Origin: Herminiimonas sp.
GTDB taxonomy: Bacteria; Pseudomonadota; Gammaproteobacteria; Burkholderiales; Burkholderiaceae_D
DNA length: 64,000 nucleotides
Reading direction: 5' to 3'
Assembly (NCBI GenBank): GCA_027310305.1
Contig: DAIDBD010000029.1
Span: forward strand, 62,001-126,000
Part shown: in pieces, positions 27,810 to 38,724 of the stretch
How positions within the stretch are numbered: position 1 is the first letter of the stretch
How the letters are laid out: every line of letters starts with the position of its first letter
Notes under the pieces: model-generated
What the model saw: only the letters and a program-made list of their open reading frames with translations
Told to the model about the DNA's origin: nothing
The model's database searches: none
Position numbers and translations under genes: made by a program

Positions 27810-27838
27810 TTGACCGGCAGGCTAAGTCCATGTATAAT
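27810..27838 (+). promoter_or_regulatory. Sigma-70 promoter of rplU-rpmA
   Basis: TTGACC (27810-27815) and TATAAT (27833-27838) are separated by exactly 17 bp, a near-perfect housekeeping promoter. The leader to the rplU start is about 75 nt. Confidence 0.88.
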
Positions 27839-27919
27839 TTGGGGATTTCCCGATTCCGCACGGCTATTTTGATGCGATTCGAAGAGAAAAAGTCCTTTAA
27901 TCATTTGATGAGGTTTCAC

Positions 27920-28231
27920 ATGTACGCGGTCATAAAAACCGGTGGCAAACAGTATAAGGTTGTCGCTGGCGAAAAATTCAAAATAGAACAGATACCGGCA
28001 GACATTGGTTCCGAAATCACTTTAGATCAAGTGCTCGCAGTGGGCGCGGGTGACACCATTAAATTTGGTGCGCCGCTGGTCGAAGGTGCTACGGTCCTGG
28101 CTACGGTTTTGGCGCACGGTCGCCACGATAAGGTAAAGATTTTCAAGATGCGCCGCCGCAAGCATTACCAGAAGCACCAGGGCCATCGCCAAAATTACAC
28201 CGAATTGCAAATCGTCTCGATCAACGGCTGA
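27920..28231 (+). CDS. rplU: 50S ribosomal protein L21
   Basis: L21 binds 23S rRNA in the large subunit. The 103-residue product begins [19 protein letters not shown] and ends with the basic [20 protein letters not shown] segment; both are standard. The ATG at 27920 matches the family start, whereas an in-frame ATG at 27830 lies in the promoter. It forms an operon with rpmA 37 bp downstream. Confidence 0.98.
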   Translation: MYAVIKTGGKQYKVVAGEKFKIEQIPADIGSEITLDQVLAVGAGDTIKFGAPLVEGATVLATVLAHGRHDKVKIFKMRRRKHYQKHQGHRQNYTELQIVSING

Positions 28232-28268
28232 TCGCCGATCGGGCTAACCAGATACCAAGGAGTTTGAA

Positions 28269-28526
28269 ATGGCACATAAAAAAGGCGGCGGCACTACGCG
28301 TAACGGTCGCGATTCCGAATCGAAGCGACTGGGCGTCAAAGTATACGGCGGTCAGGCGATCAATGCCGGCGGCATCATCATTCGCCAGCGCGGAACCAAA
28401 ACCCATCCGGGCGAAAACGTCGGCATGGGCAAGGATCACACCCTGTTCGCACTGGTTCCCGGCAAAGTGCAATTTGTGGTCAAAGGCGCGGCGCAGCGTC
28501 AGTTCGTAACAGTAGTACCTGCTTGA
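28269..28526 (+). CDS. rpmA: 50S ribosomal protein L27
   Basis: L27 reaches the peptidyl transferase centre with its N-terminus. The 85-residue protein starts [20 protein letters not shown], the conserved tail, and has the family's [20 protein letters not shown] core. There is no N-terminal extension of the kind cleaved by Prp in Firmicutes. A terminator-like hairpin follows before obgE. Confidence 0.98.
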   Translation: MAHKKGGGTTRNGRDSESKRLGVKVYGGQAINAGGIIIRQRGTKTHPGENVGMGKDHTLFALVPGKVQFVVKGAAQRQFVTVVPA

Positions 28527-28565
28527 ATCGGTAATAGCATTCAATCATTCAAGCACGCGATGTAA

Positions 28566-29738
<1,173 letters not shown>

Positions 29739-29827
29739 TTTACATGTCTTGATTGGCTGTTGTTCCGGCTCTCGTTGGCGTGCGAACAGCAGTTTCCCGA
29801 TGCAATGCAATGGCGCACTAGAAAAAC

Positions 29828-30946
29828 ATGAATTCCGTCATTCACAAAGCCAAACGTCTGATCATCAAAGTCGGCTCGTCGCTCGTTACCAACGACGGCA
29901 AGGGGCTGGACAATGCCGCCATCGCCAAGTGGGCCGAGCAAATTGCGGGATTGCGCGCGCTCGGCAAGGAAGTGGTGCTGGTCAGTTCCGGTGCGATCGC
30001 CGAAGGCATGCAGCGCCTCGGCTTCGACAAACGGCCGACCGGCATCCATGAATTGCAGGCGTGCGCCGCAGTGGGTCAAATGGGCTTGGCGCAAATCTAC
30101 GAAACCAGTTTTCGCGCGCACAATCTGCGTACCGCGCAAGTGTTGCTGACGCACGCCGATCTGGCTGACCGCGAGCGTTATCTGAATGCGCGCTCGACGC
30201 TTTTTACGCTGCTGCGCTTCGGCGTGGTGCCGATCATTAACGAAAACGATACGGTCGTCACCGACGAAATCAAATTCGGCGACAACGACACGCTCGGCGC
30301 GTTGGTGGCCAACCTGATCGAGGGTGATGCATTGATCATCCTGACGGACCAGAAAGGTTTATTCACTGCCGATCCGCGCAAGGATCCGGCAGCGCAATTC
30401 GTGCATGAAGCCAAAGCCGGCGATCCGGCGCTCGAAGCGATGGCAGGCGGCGCCGGTACCGGCATCGGGCGCGGCGGCATGCTGACCAAGATCCTGGCTG
30501 CCAAGCGCGCCGCGACGTCCGGCGCGCATACGGTGATTGCGTGGGGACGGGAAGACGACGTGCTTACGCGTTTGGTCGCCGGCGAGGCAATCGGCACCCA
30601 ATTGATCGCGCAGACCGCGCAACTGACGGCGCGCAAGCAATGGATGGCCGATCATTTGCAGACGGCGGGCAGGGTCATTCTGGATGCCGGGGCGGTGCAA
30701 AAACTGACCGCGGAAGGCAAATCGCTGTTGCCGATCGGCGTGACCGGGGTTCGCGGTGAATTCGGCCGCGGCGATGTGATTACCTGTACCGATGAAGCCG
30801 GTCATGCGATTGCGCGCGGCATGACCAATTATTCCAGTTCCGAAGCGCGCCGCATCATGCGGCATCCGTCGGCGGAAATATCGAAGATTCTGGGTTTTGT
30901 CGAAGAACCGGAACTGATTCACAGAGACAACATGGTATTGCTTTGA
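29828..30946 (+). CDS. proB: Glutamate 5-kinase ProB
   Basis: ProB phosphorylates glutamate, the first and feedback-controlled step of proline synthesis. The 372-residue protein has the amino acid kinase domain ([17 protein letters not shown] at residue 12 onward; [20 protein letters not shown]) and a C-terminal PUA domain (about 280-370) as in the E. coli enzyme. proA is not adjacent. The location behind obgE is common in betaproteobacteria. Confidence 0.97.
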   Translation: MNSVIHKAKRLIIKVGSSLVTNDGKGLDNAAIAKWAEQIAGLRALGKEVVLVSSGAIAEGMQRLGFDKRPTGIHELQACAAVGQMGLAQIYETSFRAHNLRTAQVLLTHADLADRERYLNARSTLFTLLRFGVVPIINENDTVVTDEIKFGDNDTLGALVANLIEGDALIILTDQKGLFTADPRKDPAAQFVHEAKAGDPALEAMAGGAGTGIGRGGMLTKILAAKRAATSGAHTVIAWGREDDVLTRLVAGEAIGTQLIAQTAQLTARKQWMADHLQTAGRVILDAGAVQKLTAEGKSLLPIGVTGVRGEFGRGDVITCTDEAGHAIARGMTNYSSSEARRIMRHPSAEISKILGFVEEPELIHRDNMVLL

Positions 30947-31059
30947 TGCGGTAGCGTCGCCGGCATTCCACATCGAACGGACATGATCGGGATAAGGCCG
31001 CCATTGATTTTGCAATTTGCATAACCGGTTTTTACCCGGCTTAACCAATCGCTTTCTTT

Positions 31060-31653
31060 TTATTGCGTCAGCGTCCGCTGCGTCCTTATTCTCTCCAGCA
31101 TTTTTTTCGCATCATCGGCCACGGTCAGCCCTTGGCAAAAATAATCCTGCGCCAATGTCGCATGTTGCCGATTGGCGGCGTTACGGACAATCGGTTCCCA
31201 TTGGTCCCGGCGTGAGCGGGACCAAGTGCCATCCGGATGGCCGAATGCATACAGCTTTTTCTCAAACGACTGGCAGCGGATGCCTTCATAACTGATGTTT
31301 TTTGCGCCCGCCGCGCTGCTGGTGACCAGCGTATAGCGGATGACGCCGTCGGCGCCGAGCGTCAGCGATTTGGAATCGACAGCGAAAGACTGGGTGGCAG
31401 TCGCGCTGACGTAGAAAGGCAGCAGATTTTCAGCGGCGGGAGCGGCAGGCAACTGAATCGCGATTTCCTGCCATGGTTTCTGTTCGTCGTCGAAATCCTC
31501 TTCAAAGCGGGATTGCGCGTGCGCCACGGCGACAGCGCCTGCCATCACAATAAAAACGGTCAGCATTCTTGCAATTCCGGCATGGTGCAATCGGCCTGCC
31601 CTGGTCAAGGCGGGAACGATTGATGCCAACACCGAAATTTTTTTAAAAACCAT
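31060..31653 (-). CDS. CNP1-like family exported protein
   Basis: The 197-residue protein resembles the CNP1-like family, known only as secreted proteins of betaproteobacteria and Neisseria; no biochemical role is established. A hydrophobic stretch MLTVFIVMAGAVAVAHAQS (from residue 30) looks like a signal peptide ending at AHA, which suggests that the true start may be the internal ATG at 31566. The mature part has DDEQKPWQEIAIQLP and SYEGIRCQSFEKKLYAFG. It lies 9 bp after rppH on the same strand and is likely co-transcribed. Confidence 0.75.
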   Translation of the reverse strand: MVFKKISVLASIVPALTRAGRLHHAGIARMLTVFIVMAGAVAVAHAQSRFEEDFDDEQKPWQEIAIQLPAAPAAENLLPFYVSATATQSFAVDSKSLTLGADGVIRYTLVTSSAAGAKNISYEGIRCQSFEKKLYAFGHPDGTWSRSRRDQWEPIVRNAANRQHATLAQDYFCQGLTVADDAKKMLERIRTQRTLTQ

Positions 31654-31662
31654 GAAAGAAAC

Positions 31663-32244
31663 TCACTTGTTGTTTGGTTCGGTTTCGCTGGAATCCTGTT
31701 CGCCCAGCGCCTGGATTGGATGGGTTTGCCGCAAATAGCGCGCGATATGCCGCTGCGCGCCTGCCTGTATCGGCCGCGTCAAAAAGCGCGACAATTCCTG
31801 CAGGGCCCGCTGATAGACCTCGCGTTTGAACTCGATGACAACATCCAGCGGCACCCAGTAGTCATGCCAGCGCCACGCGTCGAACTCGGGATGATCGGTT
31901 ACCCGCAGATTGACGTCGCAGTCGCGGCCGGTCATGCGCAGCAGGAACCAGATCTGCTTTTGCCCCCGGTAATGACCGCGAATTTCGCGTTTGATGAAGT
32001 GGTCGGGCACTTCATAGCGCAGCCAGTCGCGCGTGCGGCCGATGACTTTGACGTGTGTCGCCTTCAAGCCGACTTCCTCTTCCAGTTCGCGGAACATTGC
32101 CTGTTCCGGAGTTTCTCCGAACTTGATTCCGCCTTGCGGAAATTGCCACGAATGTTCGCGCACCCGCTTTCCCCACCACACCTCGTTCTGGGTGTTGAGA
32201 AGGATGATGCCGACGTTCGGGCGAAAGCCTTCACGGTCCAGCAT
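31663..32244 (-). CDS. rppH: RNA pyrophosphohydrolase RppH
   Basis: RppH removes pyrophosphate from the 5' end of transcripts and so starts mRNA decay by RNase E. The 193-residue protein begins [17 protein letters not shown], and has the Nudix box [23 protein letters not shown] and the following RTRDWLRYE. The C-terminal 35 residues beyond the usual core are a betaproteobacterial extension. The ATG at 32244 is preceded by GAGGTGC, and upstream TTG gives no family residues. It is divergent from proS. Confidence 0.95.
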   Translation of the reverse strand: MLDREGFRPNVGIILLNTQNEVWWGKRVREHSWQFPQGGIKFGETPEQAMFRELEEEVGLKATHVKVIGRTRDWLRYEVPDHFIKREIRGHYRGQKQIWFLLRMTGRDCDVNLRVTDHPEFDAWRWHDYWVPLDVVIEFKREVYQRALQELSRFLTRPIQAGAQRHIARYLRQTHPIQALGEQDSSETEPNNK

Positions 32245-32441
32245 GTTGCACCTCAAAACTTTCTGCGGCTAGGCGGCCCTCGATATGAATTTGACACGCA
32301 TGCGTAATGTCTTCGATGCGCCGACAACACGGCGCAAACGGCAGACATCGATCAATTGTGCAAAGAGTGGGCGCATCAGCCAGCTAATCCTTTAAAATTG
32401 AGTTGATTATAACCCTCTCTTTTTAAAAAGAATCCATCGTT

Positions 32442-34175
32442 ATGCGCGCCTCCCGATTTTTTATTTCTACGATTAAAGAAGCACCGTCCGATGCGGAAAT
32501 CGTCAGCCATAAACTGATGCAGCGCGCCGGGATGATCAAGCGTCTCGGTTCCGGCATTTATACCTATATGCCGATGGGTTTGCGCGTGATCCGCAAGGTG
32601 GAAGCAATCGTGCGAGAGGAAATGAATCGCGCCGGCGCCGTCGAATTGCTGATGCCGGTGGTTCAGCCGGCCGAACTGTGGCAGGAAACCGGCCGCTGGG
32701 ACAAGATGGGGCCGGAACTGATGCGGGTGAAAGACCGCCACGGCCGCGATTATGCGATCCAGCCGACTTCGGAAGAAGTCATTACCGATGTGGTGCGCAC
32801 CGATATCAAATCGTATCGGCAGTTGCCGATCAATTTTTATCATATCCAGACCAAGTTCCGCGATGAGCGCCGTCCGCGTTTCGGCTTGATGCGCGGCCGC
32901 GAATTCACGATGAAGGATGCGTATTCGTTCGACCGCGATGCGGCGGCGATGCAGCAGTCGTACCGGATCATGTACGACGCTTATGTGCGCATCTTCGACC
33001 GGTTCGGCCTGCAATTTCGCGCCGTGGCGGCCGACAACGGCGCAATCGGCGGTTCCGGCTCGCATGAATTTCACGTCATCGCGGATACCGGCGAAGACGC
33101 ATTGGTGTATTGCCCGACGTCCGACTATGCGGCCAACATGGAAGCGGCGGAAGCGGTTGCGCTGAGCGCCACGCGGTGCGCAGCCGCACAAGCGCTGACC
33201 AGGACACCGACCCCGGGCAAGGCGAAATGCGAAGACGTCGCGGCCCTGCTTGGCTTGCCGCTGTCGCAAACGGTCAAATCGATTGTACTGACGGTGGAGA
33301 GAGAGGAAAAAGGCGCGGTCGATAAGGAAGTCTGGCTGCTGCTGCTGCGCGGCGACCATGAATTGAATGAAGTAAAAGCCGCCAAGGTGCCCGGCTTGTC
33401 AGGCTATCGCTTTGCGACCGAAGATGAAATCGTCGAATGGTTCGGAACCCGGCCGGGCTACCTTGGCCCGATCGGCGCCAAAAAGCCGGTCAAGGTGGTT
33501 GCCGATCGCACGGTGGCCAACATGAGCGATTTCGTCTGCGGCGCCAACCAGGCGGATTTTCATTACACCGGCGCCAACTGGGGACGCGACATGCCGGAGC
33601 CGATCGTTGCCGATATCCGCAACGTCGCAGCCGGCGATCCGTCGCCCGACGGCCAAGGCGTCCTTGCGGTCCAGCGCGGGATCGAAGTCGGTCACGTATT
33701 TCAGCTCGGCACCCGCTATTCGGAAGACATGAAAGCGACGTATCTCGACGAAACCGGCAAGCCGCAAATGCTGCAGATGGGTTGTTACGGAATCGGCATC
33801 ACGCGGATTCTGGGCGCGGCGATCGAACAGAATTTCGACGACAAGGGCATCATCTGGCCGGTGGCGATTGCGCCGTTCGTGGTGGTATTGTGCCCGATGG
33901 GTTATGACCGCAGCGAAGGCGTCAAGGCCGAGACCGACAAATTGCATGCGGCGCTGCAGACGGCCGGTGTGGATGTGATCGTGGACGATCGCGGCGAGCG
34001 GCCCGGCGTGATGTTTGCGGACTGGGAGTTGATCGGCGTGCCGCATCGCGTCGTCATCGGCGACCGCGGCCTGAAGGACGGCATGCTGGAATACCAGGGT
34101 CGCCGCGATGCGGCGGCAACGCCGGTGCCGCTCGCGCAGATAGCTGATTTCGTCAAGGGAAAACTGAGCGCGTGA
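32442..34175 (+). CDS. proS: Prolyl-tRNA synthetase
   Basis: ProS charges tRNA-Pro. The 577-residue protein is the bacterial class II form with the YbaK-like editing insertion (about residues 225-380), which hydrolyses Ala-tRNA-Pro. Motif 1, [17 protein letters not shown], motif 2, [17 protein letters not shown], and motif 3, GCYGIGITR, are visible, as is the C-terminal anticodon-binding domain. Its TGA overlaps the GTG of the following lytic transglycosylase. Confidence 0.97.
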   Translation: MRASRFFISTIKEAPSDAEIVSHKLMQRAGMIKRLGSGIYTYMPMGLRVIRKVEAIVREEMNRAGAVELLMPVVQPAELWQETGRWDKMGPELMRVKDRHGRDYAIQPTSEEVITDVVRTDIKSYRQLPINFYHIQTKFRDERRPRFGLMRGREFTMKDAYSFDRDAAAMQQSYRIMYDAYVRIFDRFGLQFRAVAADNGAIGGSGSHEFHVIADTGEDALVYCPTSDYAANMEAAEAVALSATRCAAAQALTRTPTPGKAKCEDVAALLGLPLSQTVKSIVLTVEREEKGAVDKEVWLLLLRGDHELNEVKAAKVPGLSGYRFATEDEIVEWFGTRPGYLGPIGAKKPVKVVADRTVANMSDFVCGANQADFHYTGANWGRDMPEPIVADIRNVAAGDPSPDGQGVLAVQRGIEVGHVFQLGTRYSEDMKATYLDETGKPQMLQMGCYGIGITRILGAAIEQNFDDKGIIWPVAIAPFVVVLCPMGYDRSEGVKAETDKLHAALQTAGVDVIVDDRGERPGVMFADWELIGVPHRVVIGDRGLKDGMLEYQGRRDAAATPVPLAQIADFVKGKLSA

Positions 34176-34774
34176 AGGCATTGTCCCGGCTTGCCGCCAT
34201 TGCGATGCTGTGTTGCAGTGCGCATGCCCTTGCCGGCAATCAAAAGGAAGAAGCGCTGGCGGACGGCGTGCGGGTTGCGCTGTCGAACGCGATTGCGGAT
34301 GCACGCCCACCCAAAGCCAGGTTCGATGACATTCAGGAGCGCATCAAGTATTTGAATTGGCTGGGCGAGATGTCCGGGCGATTAAAGCGCAAATTGCCCG
34401 ATCCGCAAGTGCGGCTCGAATTTCTGGAGACGGTCTGGTATGAAGCGACGCGCGCCGGCCTTGATCCGGCCATGGTGCTCGGCCTGATCCAGGTCGAATC
34501 GGCTTTTCGAAAGTATGCGATGTCGCTTGTCGGCGCGCGCGGCTACATGCAGGTGATGCCGTTCTGGACGCGCGTGATCGGCGATCACGATCCTCGGAAA
34601 CTGTTTCACATGCAAACCAACCTGCGCTACGGCTGCTCGATTTTGCGCATGTATCTTGATATGGAACAAGGCAACCTGTATCTTGCGCTCGGCCGCTACA
34701 ACGGCAGCCGCGGACGGTCCGACTATCCGAATGCGGTATTGGCCGCATGGAAACGATGGGAATACAGACCCTGA
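34172..34774 (+). CDS. Lytic transglycosylase, SLT domain
   Basis: The 200-residue exported protein has a signal peptide (residues 1-22, cut after AHALAG) and an SLT domain (about 85-195). The catalytic glutamate is Glu109 in LIQVESAF, followed by the family's [17 protein letters not shown] and a late [10 protein letters not shown]. Such enzymes cleave the MurNAc-GlcNAc bond with 1,6-anhydro product. The GTG start at 34172 overlaps the proS stop (GTGA), so translation is likely coupled to proS. Its place beside proS is conserved in related genomes, as far as known; the specific enzyme type is not named. Confidence 0.9.
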   Translation: MKALSRLAAIAMLCCSAHALAGNQKEEALADGVRVALSNAIADARPPKARFDDIQERIKYLNWLGEMSGRLKRKLPDPQVRLEFLETVWYEATRAGLDPAMVLGLIQVESAFRKYAMSLVGARGYMQVMPFWTRVIGDHDPRKLFHMQTNLRYGCSILRMYLDMEQGNLYLALGRYNGSRGRSDYPNAVLAAWKRWEYRP

Positions 34775-34840
34775 CCGGCACGGCATCCGCCGTTGCGTCT
34801 CCGCTTTGAGCGACCAAGAATAAAGCAATTCATCAACGGG

Positions 34841-34856
34841 TAACAATTGATTGTTA
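34841..34856. promoter_or_regulatory. 16-bp palindrome upstream of the phosphatase genes
   Basis: TAACAATTGATTGTTA has 7-bp perfect arms, 33 bp before the first phosphatase start. No PHO box (CTGTCAT repeats) is seen in the region. It could be an operator or part of the promoter. Confidence 0.4.
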
Positions 34857-34888
34857 TTTTTCTGGCTTCCCAAACTGGAGGTGATGAA

Positions 34889-36313
34889 ATGCTACGTAAA
34901 TCAGTGATTGCCGCCGCAGCGGCAGCGACGATGTTGGTTGGATGCGGCGCCGCATCGGTAGCCGAAGCGCCGAAAAACGTGATCTTTTTCCTGGGCGATG
35001 GCATGGGGATGACCACGATGACCGCGGCCCGCATTTACGCGGTCGGCGAAGAGGGCGAACTCACGATGGATGCGCTGCCTGAAACCGCATTCGTGAAAAC
35101 TTTCTCGAACGATGCGCAGGTGACCGATAGCGCACCATCGATGGCGGCCTACATGACCGGCGTCAAGATGAACAATGAAGTGCTGTCGATGTCGGCCGAT
35201 ACGATTGCCAAAGCCCCGATCGCGGATGCCAGCGGCAATAAGCTGGCCAACAATTGCGGTACAGGAAACGGCACGCCCGTCACGACATTGGTTGAAATCG
35301 CCAAGAGCAAAGGTTTGTCGGCCGGCATTGTCACAACCACTCGAGTCACCCATGCGACGCCTGCGGCAACCTACGCGCACATTTGCCATCGCAACCTGGA
35401 AAACGATATCGCGGCAGCGTTGGTGCCGGGCGGGGCGGGATTCAATGCTGCGCTGGGTACGTCCGGTCTGGAAGTTGTGCTTGGCGGCGGCACTCAGTTT
35501 TTCCTGCCGACAGCGAAGGGCGGCAAGCGCTCCGATGGACGCGATCTGACAACTGAATTCAAGGATAAAGGGTATGCTTACGCGGGCAACGCGAGCGAAT
35601 TCAATGCGATCGATGTGAGCAAGACTGATCGGATGGTGGGTCTGTTTACGTCCAGCCACATGAGCTACGACCTCGATCGCGATCCGGCTAAGGAGCCGAG
35701 CCTGACCGAGATGACCGTCAAGGCGATGGATTTGCTTGGCAAAAACAAAAAAGGCTATTTCCTGATGGTCGAAGGCGGCCGGATCGATCATGCATTGCAT
35801 GAAACGACGGCGAAAAAAGCGCTGCAGGATACCGTCGCATTCGACAACGCGATCAAGGCCGCGATCGACAAGGCCAAGCTAAGCGACCCCGATTTGAAAA
35901 ACACGCTGATCGTCGTGACGGCAGACCACGACCATACGCTGGTATTGAATGGTTATGCCAAGCGGACCGGTAAAACCAGCGCGGACAGCCCGGGCGTGCT
36001 CGGCTTGCTGAAAAATTATGCGGACGGCTCGATTGCGAAAGACCTGGACGGCGCGCCGTTCACCATCATCGGTTTCGGCAATGGCGAAAACCGCACGCAA
36101 GGCAGCCGCTCCAGCATGGCCAGCCTGGATGACACCACGGTCGGCGCCAATACCTACCATCAGGAAGCAGCGGTCCGTACTGCGGCGGGCAGTGAAACGC
36201 ACGGCGGCACCGATGTATTCCTCGGCGCAATCGGCAAAGGGGCGGATACCTTCCTCGGGACCATCGACAACACCAAAGTGTTCACTCTGGTCAAAGCCGC
36301 AGCCGGTCTGTAA
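34889..36313 (+). CDS. Alkaline phosphatase, lipoprotein form
   Basis: This 474-residue protein is a PhoA-superfamily (PF00245-type) alkaline phosphatase that would hydrolyse phosphate monoesters in the cell envelope. The signal has a lipobox with Cys19 (TMLVGC), predicting a lipid anchor. VIFFLGDGMG binds the first metal, Ser81 in TDSAPSMAAYMTG is the nucleophile, and VEGGRIDHALHE and VTADHDHT carry further metal ligands. The ATG at 34889 is preceded by GGAGGTG and makes the signal peptide compact. It is the first of two tandem paralogues, only 26 bp from the second. Confidence 0.9.
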   Translation: MLRKSVIAAAAAATMLVGCGAASVAEAPKNVIFFLGDGMGMTTMTAARIYAVGEEGELTMDALPETAFVKTFSNDAQVTDSAPSMAAYMTGVKMNNEVLSMSADTIAKAPIADASGNKLANNCGTGNGTPVTTLVEIAKSKGLSAGIVTTTRVTHATPAATYAHICHRNLENDIAAALVPGGAGFNAALGTSGLEVVLGGGTQFFLPTAKGGKRSDGRDLTTEFKDKGYAYAGNASEFNAIDVSKTDRMVGLFTSSHMSYDLDRDPAKEPSLTEMTVKAMDLLGKNKKGYFLMVEGGRIDHALHETTAKKALQDTVAFDNAIKAAIDKAKLSDPDLKNTLIVVTADHDHTLVLNGYAKRTGKTSADSPGVLGLLKNYADGSIAKDLDGAPFTIIGFGNGENRTQGSRSSMASLDDTTVGANTYHQEAAVRTAAGSETHGGTDVFLGAIGKGADTFLGTIDNTKVFTLVKAAAGL

Positions 36314-36339
36314 CGCCACCCATCTTAGGAGAATTCAAC

Positions 36340-37752
36340 ATGATCAAACGTACTCTTATTGCGGTGAACCTGGCCGTCATTTTTGCAGCGTCATTCGCCA
36401 CCCAAGCTTATGCCGCCGGCGAAGCAAAAAATGTCATCTTCTTTTTAGGCGACGGCATGGGCCCGACCACGATCACCGCAACGCGCATCTATAAATACAA
36501 GGAAGAAGGCCTGCTCAACTTCGAGCAACTGGAGCGCACCGCGCGCATCAAGACTTTCTCGAACGATGCGCAAACCACCGATAGCGCACCATCGATGGCG
36601 GCCTACATGACCGGCGTCAAGATGAACAATGAAGTGCTGTCGATGTCCGCCGATACCAAGGCAGTCGCTCCAGGCAAGGATGCGAATGGCAACCCGACCA
36701 TCAACAACTGCGTCGCATCCAATGGCAAATCGGTTCCGACCATTCTGGAATTGGCCAAGGCCAAAGGCAAGGCTGTCGGTTCGATTACGACCACCGAATT
36801 GACGCATGCGACGCCGGCCGCGACTTTCTCGCATATCTGCCATCGCGATGCGCAATATGACATCGCGGCGCAAACAGTGCCGGGCGGCGCGGGCTTCAAT
36901 GCCGCATTGGCCGACGGCGTCGATGTATTGATGGGCGGCGGCCGAAACCACTTTACCCCGTACGCCGCCGTGACCAATACGAAGGGCCGCGCCGACGGCC
37001 GCAATCTGCTGACCGAACTGGCGGCAAAAGGTTATACGGTTGCCGCCACCAAGGCGGAAATGGCGGCAGCGCCGAATAGCAAGAAGTTCATTGGCTTGTA
37101 CAGCTCGAAGAGCCATATGGAATATGAACTCGATCGTACCGCTACGCCGCCATTGGGCGAAGGTGCAACCCAGCCGAGCCTGGCGGAAATGACCGCCAAG
37201 GCGATCGACATCCTTTCGCAGAACGCCAACGGCTATTTCCTGATGGTCGAAGGCGGACGCATCGACCATGCATTGCACGGCATCAATGCCAAGCGCGCGC
37301 TGGTCGATACGATTGCATTCGACGATGCGGTCAAAGCCGCGATCGACAAGATCAAGCTGACCGACCCGACGCTCGCCAATACGCTGATCGTGGTCACCGC
37401 CGACCATGATCACACGATGACCTTCAACGGTTATGGCAAACGCGGCAATCCGATTTTGGACATCACCCGCGGTTACAAAGATGGCCAGCCTTTGAAAGAC
37501 GCCGACGGCAATACCTATACGACGCTGGTTTTCGGCAATGGCCCGAATCGCCCGAACCTGCGCACCAACCTGGATAGCGCGACGGTACTGGCCGACAACT
37601 ACCAGCAAGAGACCGGTGTGCGGCTGGCCAGCGAAACCCATGGCGGCGGCGATGTGAAACTGCTGGCGACGGGCGCAGGCGCCAAGGGCTTCAAAGGCAC
37701 GATGGATAACACCAAGGTATTCAGCTTGCTGAAATCCGCGTTCGGCTTTTGA
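36340..37752 (+). CDS. Alkaline phosphatase, secreted form
   Basis: The 470-residue paralogue of the preceding gene has a signal peptidase I leader (cut after QAYA, about residue 24) in place of a lipobox, so it is probably soluble in the periplasm or released. The metal and nucleophile motifs are kept: VIFFLGDGMG, Ser82 in TDSAPSMAAYMTG, VEGGRIDHALHG and VTADHDHT. A 71-nt stretch over the nucleophile is identical in DNA to the first copy (35123-35193 and 36577-36647), while most of the two genes has diverged. The ribosome site is TAGGAG. The pair suggests divided roles by location. Confidence 0.9.
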   Translation: MIKRTLIAVNLAVIFAASFATQAYAAGEAKNVIFFLGDGMGPTTITATRIYKYKEEGLLNFEQLERTARIKTFSNDAQTTDSAPSMAAYMTGVKMNNEVLSMSADTKAVAPGKDANGNPTINNCVASNGKSVPTILELAKAKGKAVGSITTTELTHATPAATFSHICHRDAQYDIAAQTVPGGAGFNAALADGVDVLMGGGRNHFTPYAAVTNTKGRADGRNLLTELAAKGYTVAATKAEMAAAPNSKKFIGLYSSKSHMEYELDRTATPPLGEGATQPSLAEMTAKAIDILSQNANGYFLMVEGGRIDHALHGINAKRALVDTIAFDDAVKAAIDKIKLTDPTLANTLIVVTADHDHTMTFNGYGKRGNPILDITRGYKDGQPLKDADGNTYTTLVFGNGPNRPNLRTNLDSATVLADNYQQETGVRLASETHGGGDVKLLATGAGAKGFKGTMDNTKVFSLLKSAFGF

Positions 37753-37841
37753 TCGATAACAGAAAACCATTCAGCTGCAATTCTTCCGCCGGCCAATCGC
37801 AATTTCCCGTGGCCGGCGGATTTTTCGTGCAAGGAGTTCCC

Positions 37842-38642
37842 ATGATCATCTCAATTCGATTTGCCCAACGCTCGTGTATCGCGATATCGGTTTGCGCAGC
37901 CGTACTGTTTGGCGTGCCGGCTTCGAGCGGCGCCCAATCCATGCAAAAAGCAGCCGCTCCTTCGGCGCCGGATCTCGATCTGTCGATTCGGTATTACAGC
38001 CGCGTATTGACGCAGGAAGGCGTTCTGCGCGAGAACCGTTATGAAGAAAAAATGCTGCGCCGTCCAGGACATGTCTGGGTTGCCCGCGTATTGCCGTCCG
38101 CAACCGTAGAGGGGCACGATGATCATGATGGCGGGCCGCACGCGCATGAAAACCAGGATGGCATAAAAAAGGCATTGGCTCAGTCAAATGCCGTACAACA
38201 TGAACACAAGCATTTCAATCACGCGATACTGCCGCGTCACGTGACGCTCGACGGCAATAAGACGCGCGTGGAATTTGTCGATGCCCGGGAGAAGGAAGTG
38301 ATCTATATCGCGCCGACCGAGTACGAGAACGTCAGTTTCGATGGCTCTTGGCCCAACGCTTACTATTTGATCGATCCGCAAGGTATCGCCATGCTGCCGT
38401 TGTCATCCAAAGTGTCGCCGGTCGCAGGGGCGCGCTGGCATGAGCGCGAGAAAAACGGTTTGTTCCAGCGTGTGCTGTGGGATGACAAAAAAATGATTCC
38501 GCTGACCATCGAGACCGGCGACAAGGCGGGTACGTTTTTCCGGCGCATTGAAGTCAAACCGCAAGCGCATTTGACCGGAGATTTGCCGTGGCAGAATCTG
38601 AAAGGCTATGCGCAAAAAGAATATTCGGATTTCCTGGATTGA
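37842..38642 (+). CDS. Histidine-rich exported protein of unknown function
   Basis: I do not recognise this 266-residue protein. It has an N-terminal signal peptide (about residues 1-31, ending SSGAQS) after an AAGGAG ribosome site. The mature part has a histidine/aspartate-rich loop, GHDDHDGGPHAHENQDG, and later HEHKHFNHAILPRH, which could bind zinc or another transition metal. The rest is a mixed alpha/beta region with LIDPQGIAMLPLSSKVSP. It lies 89 bp after the second alkaline phosphatase, on the same strand and before a shared terminator, so it is probably part of that operon. A metal-handling role for the phosphatases is inference. Confidence 0.7.
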   Translation: MIISIRFAQRSCIAISVCAAVLFGVPASSGAQSMQKAAAPSAPDLDLSIRYYSRVLTQEGVLRENRYEEKMLRRPGHVWVARVLPSATVEGHDDHDGGPHAHENQDGIKKALAQSNAVQHEHKHFNHAILPRHVTLDGNKTRVEFVDAREKEVIYIAPTEYENVSFDGSWPNAYYLIDPQGIAMLPLSSKVSPVAGARWHEREKNGLFQRVLWDDKKMIPLTIETGDKAGTFFRRIEVKPQAHLTGDLPWQNLKGYAQKEYSDFLD

Positions 38643-38671
38643 AACCGGATGCGGCGCATCCTGGCGTCAGA

Positions 38672-38705
38672 AACAAAAACGCCCGCGTTAGCGGGCGTTT
38701 TTGTT
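38672..38705. terminator. Bidirectional intrinsic terminator
   Basis: A perfect stem of 15 bp, AACAAAAACGCCCGC with GCGGGCGTTTTTGTT, has loop GTTA. A/T tracts on both sides let it serve the phosphatase operon and the convergent SWIB gene. Confidence 0.92.
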
Positions 38706-38724
38706 TGGCACTTTGGGAAGAAGA

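Noticed and set aside
34775-34888. PHO box before the alkaline phosphatases
   Set aside because: No CTGTCAT-type direct repeats are present; only an unrelated palindrome (34841-34856).
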